Source of the DNA: Panicum virgatum
Lineage: Eukaryota; Streptophyta; Magnoliopsida; Poales; Poaceae
Length of the DNA: 64,000 nt
Assembly: GCF_016808335.1 (NCBI RefSeq)
Contig: NC_053142.1
Location: 42,885,674-42,949,673 of the forward strand
Direction of reading: 5' to 3'
Position numbers and translations under genes: made by a program. The stretch's first letter is position 1; each line of letters starts with the position of its first letter. The notes under the pieces were generated by a model, which saw nothing but the letters and a program-made list of their open reading frames with translations, had not been told where the DNA came from and did no database searches. Shown one piece after another: positions 32,701-43,981 of this stretch.

Positions 32701-35700
32701 GCTTCTCGCCAGGGTGGTTCGAGGGAAGAACCGCCTCTACATCCTCCATGTCGGGGTGGCCCAGCCTCTTTGTCTTGCAGCTCGCAGGGACGACGAGGCA
32801 TGGCAGTGGCACGAGCGCTTTGGGCACCTCCACTTTGAGGCCCTGAAGCGGCTCGGCGCCAAGGAGATAGTGCGAGGCCTCCCGTGCCTCGACCACGTGG
32901 AGCAGCTCTGCGACGTCTGTGTGCTGACGAAGCAGAGGCGGCACTCCTTCCCCCAGCAGGCGAGCTTCCGAGCCAAGGAGCGGCTCGAGCTCGTACACGG
33001 GGACTTGTGTGGCCCGGTGACACCGGTCACACCAGGAGGACGGCGCTACTTCCTGCTGCTCGTCGATGACCTCTCCCGCTTCATGTGGGTGATGATCCTC
33101 GGCAGCAAGGGAGAGGCTGCGGACGCCATCAGGCGTGCTCAGGCTGCTGCGGAGGCGGAGAGCGGCCGCAAGTTGCGCGTGCTGCGCACCGACAACGGCG
33201 GCGAGTTCACGGCGGCCGAGTTCGCGGCGTATTGCGCGGATGAGGGCATCCAGCGCCACTACTCCGCGCCGTACAGCCCGCAGCAGAACGGCGTCGTCGA
33301 GCGGCGCAACCAGACGGTTGTGGGGATGGCCCGGACCCTCCTCAAGCAGAGGGGGATGCCGGCTGTCTTCTGGGGAGAGGCGGTGGTGACGGCCGTCTAC
33401 ATCCTCAACCGCTCGCCCACCAAGGCACTCGACGGCATGACGCCGTATGAGGCTTGGCATGGGTGCAAGCCGGCGGTCTCCCACCTGCGGGTCTTCGGCT
33501 GCCTTGCGTTCGCCAAGGAGCTTGGCCACATCGGCAAGCTCGACGACAGGAGCACTCCGGGAGTGTTCATCGGCTACGCGGCGGGTTCGAAGGCCTACCG
33601 CATTCTCGACCCGGAGACACAGCGTGTGCGCACGGCGCGCGACGTTGTGTTCGACGAAGGGCGAGGATGGGCGTGGGACAAGGCGGTGGACGACGGCTCG
33701 GCTCCGACGTACGACGACTTCACCGTCGAGTACGTCCACTTCGAGGGAGCTGGGGGAGTAGGCAGCTCTTCTTCGCCGAGCGTGCCTACCCCGGTCCCCA
33801 AGCCTCCACCGACTCCGGCGCCCGCCACACCGGCGGCACCACGCTCTTCAGCTACGACTCCGGCTGCGCCAAGTTCCACGGCTGCACCACCACAGCCGGC
33901 GACGCCGCGCACTCCAGCACCGACAGCCACTCCTCCGGGCACGTCTACTACAGCACCTGCTCATGCTGAGCACAGCCCGGTGGAGTTCGCTACTCCGCTC
34001 TCTCACGACGAGGAGCGCATCGACGCGTACCACGACGGTGAGCCACTGCGGTACCGTACGATGGAGGACCTTCTCGGCGATCAGCCGGTGCTGGGACTGG
34101 TGCCTCACGACCTGGAGGGGCAGTTGCACCTCGCGTGCGACGACGGCGAGTCTCGGTCTTTCGCAGAGGCCGAGGGACACGCGGCATGGCGTGCCGCGAT
34201 GCAGTCGGAGATGGACGCGGTTGAGAAGAACCGCACTTAGGAGCTTGCTGATCTCCCTCGCGGTCACCGCGGGATCACCCTTAAGTGGGTGTTCAAGCTG
34301 AAGAGGGATGAGGCCGGCACCGTCGTCAAGCACAAGGCTCGCCTGGTGGCACGAGGTTTCGTGCAGCAGGAGGGAGTCGACTTCGACGATGCCTTCGCTC
34401 CCGTGGCACGGATGGAGTCCGTGCGACTCCTCCTTGCGCTAGCTGCCCAGGAGGGCTGGCGTGTCCATCACATGGACGTCAAGTCGGCGTTTCTCAACGG
34501 CGACTTGAAGGAGGAGGTCTACGTGCACCAGCCGCCGGGGTTTGCGATCCCCGGCAAGGAGGGTAAGGTGCTACGTCTGCGCAAGGCCCTCTATGGCTTG
34601 CGGCAGGCCCCGAAGGCGTGGAACGCCAAGCTGGACTCCACGCTCAAGGGGATGGGCTTCGAGCAAAGCCCGCACGAGGCGGCCATCTACCGGCGGGGCA
34701 AAGGAGGCAATGCCCTGCTGGTGGGTGTCTACGTCGACGACTTGGTGATCACCGGCACCAAGGATGCGGAGGTGGCGGTGTTCAAGGAGGAGATGAAGGC
34801 CACCTTACAGATGAGCGACTTGGGGCCTCTCTCCTTCTACCTGGGGATCGAGGTGCACCAGGACGACTCCGGGATCACACTTCGACAGACCGCCTACGTC
34901 AAGCGCGTCGTCGAGCTCGCTGGGCTCACCGACTGCAACCCAGCCCTCACTCCGATGGAGGAGAGGCTGAAGCTGAGCCGTGACAGCACGACGGAGGAGG
35001 TGGACGCTACTCAGTACCGGCGTCTTGTGGGGAGCCTCCGCTACCTCGCCCACACACGGCCGGACTTGGCGTTCTCCGTTGGCTACGTCAGTCGGTTCAT
35101 GCAGCGACCGACGACGGAGCACCAGCAGGCCATGAAGAGGATCATCCGCTATGTTGCGGGGACTCTCGACCACGGTCTCCACTACCCGAGGTGCCCTGGG
35201 GCGGCACACTTCGTCGGGTACAGCGACAGCGACCACGCCGGCGACATCGACACCAGCAAGAGTACGAGCGGGATCCTCTTCTTCCTCGGCGAGTGCCTCG
35301 TTAGCTGGCAGTCGGTCAAGCAACAGGTGGTGGCCTTGTCCAGCTGCGAGGCCGAGTACATAGCGGCCTCCACCGCGTCGACTCAGGCGCTCTGGCTCGC
35401 TCGACTGCTTGGTGATCTACTCGGCAGAGACACTGGAGCAGTGGAGCTCAAGGTGGACAGCAAGTCCGCTCTGGCATTGGCGAAGAACCCCGTTTTCCAC
35501 GAACGGAGCAAGCATATCCGGGTGAGGTATCACTTCATCCGAGGCTGCTTGGAGGAAGGAAGCATCAAGGCGAGCTACATCAACACCAAGGATCAGCTTG
35601 CGGATCTGCTCACCAAGCCCCTTGGGAGGATCAAGTTCCTTGAGCTTTGCTCCAGGACCGGGATGGTCCAACTTTCCCACAAGACGACGCACAAGGCTTA

Positions 35701-38700
35701 GGGGGAGAATGAAGGGAATAAGTCTTGTACTCTTGGTCTTTGTGGGGGCTGCAGCATCTCCTTTTTTGCTGCAGCATGCAGTGGGTTTGTGCTGCCCCTA
35801 GAGGACAGCATCTTGGACTGCTTTTTAGTTTGCTAGGACAGCTGCAGTTAGTAGGACAGCAGCAGTTAGCATCTACTTTTCTAGGACAGCAGGAGCATCT
35901 TAGACTAGGCAGTTAGCAGCTCCTTGGCTGGCTGTATATATGTGTGGCCACCCCTCCCGTTGGAAGGCATGGCTTTGAGTTTGTGAATGAAGAAAACCCA
36001 GAAAATTGCCCCAAATTCATTGTCATCCTCTCAGCTCAATGAGAGTTAGAATTGAGCTTCTAATATGGGGAAGGGTTGTTTTTAAGCCCTAAGCCTTATC
36101 CACACAAATGTGCAGAGGCTAGGGCTCGCAAACTAAGAAAACCTATGAAGTAAAAAACCATGTGGCATAAAGAAATCCCCCCTTTTCATAGTGTTGATGT
36201 TGTTTCCACCTTGGCAGTAAATGGAGCGGAAACATGACTTGTAGCTTGGGGAAGAAAATATAGCACTCATCGGTTGGAATAAACTAATGATAAAAGTTCA
36301 GCTAGAAGCCTAGGTGGCTGGGACCTCTTAAGCCAGAACATTGTGAAACTGTTCATAAATTGACTGGGACCTCTCCTAGGTCCATCAAAGCTGGGAACTC
36401 ACCAGTGACCAGTTTCAAGCAAATTAGCTGTAAGTTCCACAAATACCCTATAAATGACACACTTAACACATAACAATCAATTCATTGGAAATTCAGTCTA
36501 CTAATGCCACATCAATGAATCATAAAACCAGTTCATATCAACTGGCACTCAACAAAAGTTGTATCTTCGGTGCAATCCAATGAACTAAGTCCAGGAGTAA
36601 ATAATCATGACAGTCTAGCAAGAACACACTGTGCCTTTTAGTTATATTAGGATACTAATCGAATACATTAGGAGTTCTCTTTGATACCAAGAGTTATACT
36701 GAATGAAAATTTCATGCACAGAAAGGGAGACCTCTGTGACAAATATGTCATAACAAAGCACTAAGTAATAACAACAAATAATAGATTTACTACTAACCGA
36801 GGCAAACACATATGTTCATGATAGCTGTCTTCCACACACCCAGGTATTGCTCAAAAAATATATAGAACACAGAATATGGGAAAATTTCCATCTGCATAAA
36901 TAAGATATCTCAGAGGCTTGTAAAATATCAAACAATTATTATTCCATGCACCTCCGTTGAAAAGATAAAGCATGCACAATAAACTTTCCTCTCCATGTAT
37001 GTCACAACTGCTAAAGCGAAAAGAAAATTCTAGGTGTAATGTGCTGTCAGCAAGTTTATTGGCCAGCCATAGTTTGGTACTTGTCTACCAAAATTCTAAA
37101 AAATGTCTGAGGGTTCACTCCTATGATCGAGAGGAAAAAAGGAAGAAGTGTATAATATAATTTCCTCGAGTATGTAGCAGGTGAAAGTATATCAACAGAA
37201 CGAACAGAAGTTACAGTATGTAGTCAATATCCATACTTGTTATATTTTATACTTTTCATTATTGATATAGTCCTGGTCTTAAAAACTGTTGCAGCTGAGG
37301 TACCTGTAAATCTTCAGATATTTTAGAACTGAAGTCCCGGGCAGCTCTCATTGAGTTAACATAGTCAGTCTAGAAGAAAATAACAGAAAACACTGATTAA
37401 ATTTAGTAATGTTAAACAGGAAAGATGGCGATAATCATAATAGATTCCATGCTAGTTTACTACCTGCTTATTAAGGGGAGTATGGTATGTTCGGAATGCT
37501 GATGCTTGTATAATACCACCTTCATAACCTGAAAAGGAAAAGGCTTGTCAAGTACACCAGTTAACAACCTGCTAGTAGAAATCTATACATTACACATGAT
37601 TTCATAGCCTAAAAGACAGCATCACAACAAGATACACAATCATAACATACTACACACACCACTGAGGTCCAAACTTGTTGAATAAGCTCCTTTCCCCCCT
37701 TTAGAACAATCACTTGATGGAAGCGCATCAAGAAACCATGGAAGTTTATCTTTGAATTGGGTTGTGGATGGACGTCCGTTATCCAATTCTGAGTGTAGGA
37801 AGCACTGAGACAAAAGCATATAGCAGATCAGAAACATTTCACTTCTACTTGCGATATATAGTAGTTAGTGGATTGTGGTTGAACCAAACAATTCAAGTAT
37901 TTATCCATTACATATTATAGGACAGAATAATACAGAAAACAACCATCTGTAATTGATTAATAAGGTTAAAGGTACAGAAATTACAGGTATTACCGTTGTA
38001 CAGTTATTGCATGTTCCACTTGCGCTGCAAGTGCCTGAATCCTGATCAAGTTGGCAGCAGGGAGGCTGTAAAGTACAGGCTTGAATGTTACTTACAATCC
38101 ATTAGATGAGAAAGGTGCAATAAAAAAAAAAGCTTATCCTAGTATAGCAATTGTTGCTACTTCAGTATCCATAGTATGCTAGTTCTTTTGCAATGACCCA
38201 CAGGTATCCTGCAGCGATGAGGCTGTTACAGCCCATATATCATCTAGGCCCATATTGGCCCATATACTGGCTATATATATGTCCTACTGGACTAATGGAG
38301 TGCTCTCTCTCTTGACAACAATCATCAAAGGTAACATGAAATCAGAGCATGGTTTAGGGTTGGGATTAGACTAATCCAATTTTCCCACCTAGATCCAATT
38401 TTTTCTGCCGCTACTCGCGGCCCCATTCCCGCCTGTTGTGTCCGCCGTTTGCGGCCCGCGGCTCGCTGCGCTGCCTGTCGCCGCCGCGCCGTCCCCGTCC
38501 GTCGGCGTCGCCTCCGCCCGTCGCGGATCCGACGCGCCGCCATCCCCGCTGCCCATCGCGGCCCCATCCCCGCCGCCTGTCGCGGCCTCATCTCTGCCGG
38601 GACTCTTCTACCGCCAGTCGCGGCTCGTCGTCGCCGTCTTCCGCGCGTCGACCTCGGCTTCGTCCGTCCGCCCCTGCTCCGTCTTCCGCGCGTCGACCTC

Positions 38701-41700
38701 CTCTGCTCCAGTGGTGTCCGTCCGCCCCTGCTACGTCTTTCGCCCGTCGACCTCCTCTGCTCCAGTGGCGTCCGTCCGCCCCTGCTCTGTCCGTCCATCG
38801 CGGATTCTATCTGGGCCTCACCGCCTGCTGCTGCTGTGGTGATTCCGCATCCACTGTGGTCCTCTGCTGACTCCTCACGGTGACATCTGCTCTCTGTCTC
38901 AGCTTTGCTTCAACATGTCGAACCCTAGTGCCATTCAAATTCCACTGCAGTTTGATGGTCACAACTACAGAGAATGGGCTTTTTGGGCTCAGACAGTGCT
39001 AGGTGGCTATGGTCTTGCGTCCCATCTTACTGGCACCTATGAAACGTGGATACTTCGCAAAGCTCACGTACCCGTGTCGGATACCGTATCGGATACGGAT
39101 ACTTCTCGGATACACCCGAATACGTATCCGACACGTATCCGACGAAAATATGATTTTTAAATAATAAAAGAAAATCGGATACTTCCCCGATACCTTCCCG
39201 ACACCTGGGGGATACCTCCCAACTCTAAACCACTCATTCACTTCGTAAAAGACTCCTCTCTCCAACCGTGCCCCTCCCGACTCCCGAACCAGCTGCCGCA
39301 GCAGCGCGACACACCGCGAGAGGCGCCTCCGCCTCCGAGCAGCGCGACACCCTCGCCGCCCTCGCCCTCCTTGTTTTTGGAAAACTAGCGTATCGGAGTA
39401 TCGCCGTATCGCGTACCGGTATCCGTATCCACATATCCGGGATACTTAGTCTGGCACTGCACCGGTTGCTGCGACAGATAATTCTAATGCTAGTACATTC
39501 ACTGCTTGGATTAATGATGATGGCAGGGTTAAGACTGTCATAGTCACTAGTGTTAAGCCATCTTTCATGATGAGTCTTGCGCCTTTCCAGACTGCCAAGG
39601 AGATGTGGGATTATTTAAAGAAAAGATTTGTTCAGGTCAGTGGTGCTCATTTGCACAGTTTGATGCAAGGTCTCCGTGGACTTCAGCAAGATGACATGAC
39701 CATTGATGACTATTATAATGCCTTTGATCGATTCATGGGACCAGTACTGTCCATGGTTCCTCCGTCTATTGCAGTATGTGATGGATGTTCTAAGAAGACA
39801 AAATTCATTGAACAGTTCCTGATGTATCAGTTTGTTATGGGATTAAGGTCTGAATTTGAACCTGTTCGTGCGCAGCTTCTTAATACATCTCCCACTCCAT
39901 CTATTTCAGATGTGTTGGCCTCATTGACTGTTGAAGAGGCTCGACTTCGTTCCTTGTCACCTGCTCCTTCGGTGATAGCACCTTACAGTGTTCTTGCAGC
40001 TGCTCAGAAGGCTAGTACATCTGCTGGTGGTTCTTCTACACCCTGTGAGCATTGTAAGAATACTACTCATCGTTCAGAGAATTGTTTCAGCAAGTATCCG
40101 GAGAAACTAGCTGATTATCGTGCTCGTCATGCTGCTCGTGGTCGCGGTACGACTGCCACTCCTAGGGGCTCTGTGTCTGTTGCTGCTGCTTCACCTGTTG
40201 GTGCTTCTCAGTCTTCTTGGGTCCTTGATTCTGGCGCCTCTTTTCACGTTACTTCTGATTCATCTAAGTTGGTTGATTGCAAAACTGTCTGTGATGGCAC
40301 TTCTGTTCAGACAGCTGATGGTACTTCTTGTTCTATTACTCATCAGGGTTCGCTTTCCACTGCACATTTTACTGTACCTAATGTATCCCTTGTACCTCAG
40401 TTGTCCATGAATCTCCTTTTAGTAGGCCAGATTACAGATCAGAATTGTTTCATTGGATTTGATGATTCATCTTGTTTTGTTCAGGATCGTCGAAGCGGGA
40501 CTGTTATTGGGACTGGCCATCGCCGTAGAGGTTCCTTTCACCTCTACATCTTGGACACCTTGAGTCTTCCCTCTTCCGCTGGCTCTACCGCTCGTGTATC
40601 GTCCGTTGCATCATCCGCCTCATCCTTCGCCAAGTGGCACCATCGTCTAGGTCATCTATGTGGGTCTCGCTTGTCGACCTTAATAAATAGTGGTTGTCTA
40701 GGTCAAACATCTATTGAGTCTAGCTTTCAGTGTAAGGGGTGTACACTTGGCAAACAGATACAACTTCCATATTCCTCTAGTACATCTCATTCAGAGAGAC
40801 CTTTTGATCTTATTCATTCAGATGTATGGGGTCCATCACCTTTTGCAACTAAGGGTGGTCATAAATATTATGTTATTTTTATTGATGATCACTCTCGGTA
40901 TACTTGGATTTATTTTATGAAACATCGTTCCGAGTTGTGTGCCATTTACAAATCTTTTGTTCGTATGATACATACACAGTTTTCCACTCCCATTAAAGTT
41001 TTTCGTTCTGACTCTGGTGGTGAGTATTTATCTGGTGCTTTTCGTCAGTTTTTGGTTTCAGAGGGTACTCTTTCTCAACTTTCTTGTTCTGGTGCTTATG
41101 GTCAGAATGGTGTTGCTGAGCGCAAGCATCGCCATCTTATTGAGACTGCTCGAACCCTTCTGATTTCCTCCTTTGTTCCTACTCTCTTTTGGGGTGAAGC
41201 TATTTCCACTGCAGTATATCTCATAAATAAACAACCATCATCCAAATTGACTGGAAAAAGTCATGGTCAAGTGTTGTTTGGTACTTCACCTCGCTATGAC
41301 CATCTTCGGGTTTTTGGTTGCACATGTTATGTCCTGCTTGCCCTTCGTGAGCGGACAAAGTTGACTGCTCAGTCAGTTGAGTGTGTTCTTGGGGTACAGT
41401 CCTGAACATAAGGGTTATCGTTGCTATGATCCTTCCTCTCGTCGTATACGTATTTCACGTGATGTGACTTTTGATGACTCGCCCTTTTTTATAACTCCTC
41501 CACTCAATCCTCATATTCCCCCACAGAGTCCACCACTTTTATGTGTCTTCCGCCACCAATCCCACAACCTCTATGTCAACCACCATCCCCACCTCCACCT
41601 CCACCTCCACCTCCACCTCCTCCCCCATCATCAAAACCCCCTGTCACACAGGTTTACACTCGTCGTCCTAGAGTGCCTCCGTCTGATCCCCCCTCGGCCA

Positions 41701-43900
41701 GTCCTAATACTCCTGTTTTAGATGAATCTAACAATATTGATGAGTCTCATGTTATTTCCGATGAGTCACAGGTTGGTCCAAGATATAATTTACGAGATCG
41801 TACCACTATGGAGCCTCCTGACCGATTGGGTTTTCCACGTGTGAGTGCTGTGCTAGCTGAACCATCTACTTACAAGGAAGCTTCTGGTGTTCCTGAGTGG
41901 CAGTCTGCTATGTCAGAGGAGCTTGCTGCACTTGACCGCACTGGTACTTGAGAGATTGTTCCTTTGCCACCGCATGCTGTCCCTATTACATGTAAGTGGG
42001 TGTTCAAAATCAAGACCAAATCAGATGGGTCTCTTGAGAGGTACAAAGCTCGCCTTGTTGCTCGAGGCTTTCAGCAGACTCAGGGGCGAGATTACGATGA
42101 GACTTTTGCACCAGTTGCACATATGACTACAGTTCGTACTATGATTGCAGTGGCTGCTAGTTGTTCTTGGACTATCTCTCAGATGGATGTCAAAAATGCT
42201 TTTCTTCACGGTGATTTACATGAGAAAGTTTATATGCAACCACCTCCTGGTGTTGATGCTCCTCCAGGTTATGTTTGTCGTCTTCGTCGTGCTCTATATG
42301 GCCTCAAACAAGCTCCTCGTGCTTGGTTTGAGAGATTTGTTTCTGTCATAATGGCTGCTGGTTTTTCACCTAGTTCTCATGATCCAGCCTTATTTGTTCA
42401 TATTTCTCCACGTGGTCGTACTCTTCTTCTGCTCTATGTTGATGATATGCTGATCACGGGTGATGATGTTGAGCATGTTTCCTTAATCAAGAAGCATATT
42501 AGTCAACAATTTCAGATGACTGATTTGGGTCCACTCAGTTATTTCTTGGGAATTGAGGTCTTGCATTCTGAAAAGGGGTATTATATCTCTCAATCTAAAT
42601 ACATTCAAGATCTCATTGCTCGATCTGGTATTACTGATAATCGCATAGCTGCTGCTACTATGGATCTTCACTTGCAGCTTTGGCCTACTGATGGTAACCC
42701 TCTTGAGGATCCTTCTCGCTATCGCCACATTGTTGGCAACCTTGTTTATCTCACCATCACAAGGCTTGATATTGCTCATGCAGTTCATATTTTGAGCCAG
42801 TTTGTGAGTGCCCCAACTTCGGTTCACTTTGGGCATTTGCTTCGTGTGCTACGATACTTATGGGGGACCTCCTTTCAGTGTTTACTATATCCTCGTGGTA
42901 ACCCACTTCATCTTCACGCATACTCGGACTCCACTTGGGCTAGTGATCCAACATATCGTCGTTCTGTCTCTGGTTATTGCATTCTTCTTGGTTCTTCTCC
43001 TCTTGCATGGAAGTCCAAGAAGCAGGCTGCTGTCTCTCGCTCTAGTACAGAGGCAAAACTTAGAGCACTTGCTACTACTACTGCTGAGATTATTTGGCTT
43101 CGATGGTTATTAGCTGAGTTTGGAGTTTCTTGTGATACCCCCACACCTCTCCTTTGTGATAACACTGGAGCCATTCAGATTGCTAATGATCCTGTGAAAC
43201 ATGAATTTACTAAGCATATCGGTGTTGATGCATCTTTTACACGGTCTCATTGTCAACAGAAAACTATTGATCTTCAGTATGTGCCATCAGAATTGCAGCT
43301 TGCTGATTTTTTCACCAAAGCACAAACTCGAGAGCATCATCGACTTCATTTGCTCAAACTCAATGCTTCTGATCCTCCTTGATTTTGAGGGGGGTGTTAC
43401 AGCCCATATATCATCTAGGCCCATATTGGCCCATATACTGGCTATATATATGTCCTACTGGACTAATGGAGTGCTCTCTCTCTTGACAACAATCATCAAA
43501 GGTAACAGAGGCAAGGAAGGTGCCTTTTATTCCATGGAGTGACCAGTTACTGTTTTCTTTTTAGTACTCCTTTTATTTATTTCTCATAGTGAGGGAAAGT
43601 TCCACTAGTTCAGATAAGAAGTCTTCTGTTTTGATCAAACCGATACAAATATATTAAGCGAAGCAAAGAAAAAGGTCTATAACCTGATCATCTGGAGGGC
43701 AGTAACTTCCATTCACAAATTTCCTACAGCATCCAAATGCTTCAGGTGACATCCAAATTAGGAAGTCATCAAGCCAGGAAGCAGCAGGTTTAGCAATGTA
43801 ACTAGTCTCAGGGGATAATGATTGTCTTGCTATCTGCATGATTGCAACAATTATGTTAAACGGAGTGCAAACAAGTTGGCTTATACTAAAACAAGCTCAC

Positions 43901-43981
<81 letters not shown>

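Larger units (their letters stand above)
30149..36065 (+). mobile_element. Ty1/copia element C3, young and nearly intact, in NPC1 intron 31
   Basis: 5,917 bp with two 356-bp LTRs (30149-30504, 35710-36065) that differ at only four positions, all transitions. Target duplication TGGGG (30144-30148, 36066-36070). Primer site TGGTATCCGAGC at 30507-30518 has one mismatch to the initiator tRNA-Met end. A polypurine run (TAGGGGGAGAA) precedes the right LTR. It is antisense to NPC1. At 1.3e-8 substitutions per site per year the LTR difference would mean roughly 0.4 million years, an inference from a rice rate. Confidence 0.95.
30099..36128 (-). mobile_element. 5'-truncated tRNA-derived SINE (Au-like), split by copia C3
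   Basis: The two parts are 30099-30148 and 36071-36128. The plus strand reads GGGCGTACCTAGTGCC, CCCGCACTGTGCGGGGTCTG and GTGCAGAGGCTAGGGCTCG, which is the reverse of the Au SINE body; the tRNA-like head is missing. A perfect 17-bp target duplication CAAACTAAGAAAACCTA flanks it (30082-30098, 36129-36145). Copia C3 inserted into it, duplicating TGGGG. Confidence 0.8.
38224..43507 (+). mobile_element. Ty1/copia element C4 (113-bp LTRs), in NPC1 intron 26
   Basis: LTRs 38224-38336 and 43395-43507 are identical over 113 bp (TGTTACAGCCC...GGTAACA). Target duplication GAGGC (38219-38223, 43508-43512). A primer-site-like AATCAGAGC lies at 38340-38348 and a polypurine run GAGGGGGG ends at 43394. The left LTR begins 158 bp upstream of exon 27's acceptor. 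Antisense to NPC1. Its AT-richer codons separate it from C1-C3. Coding is broken at several points despite the identical LTRs. Confidence 0.94.

Noticed and set aside
32336..33739. 467-codon minus-strand open frame
   Set aside because: It is the antisense shadow of the C3 polyprotein; its apparent length follows from codon bias of the sense gene.
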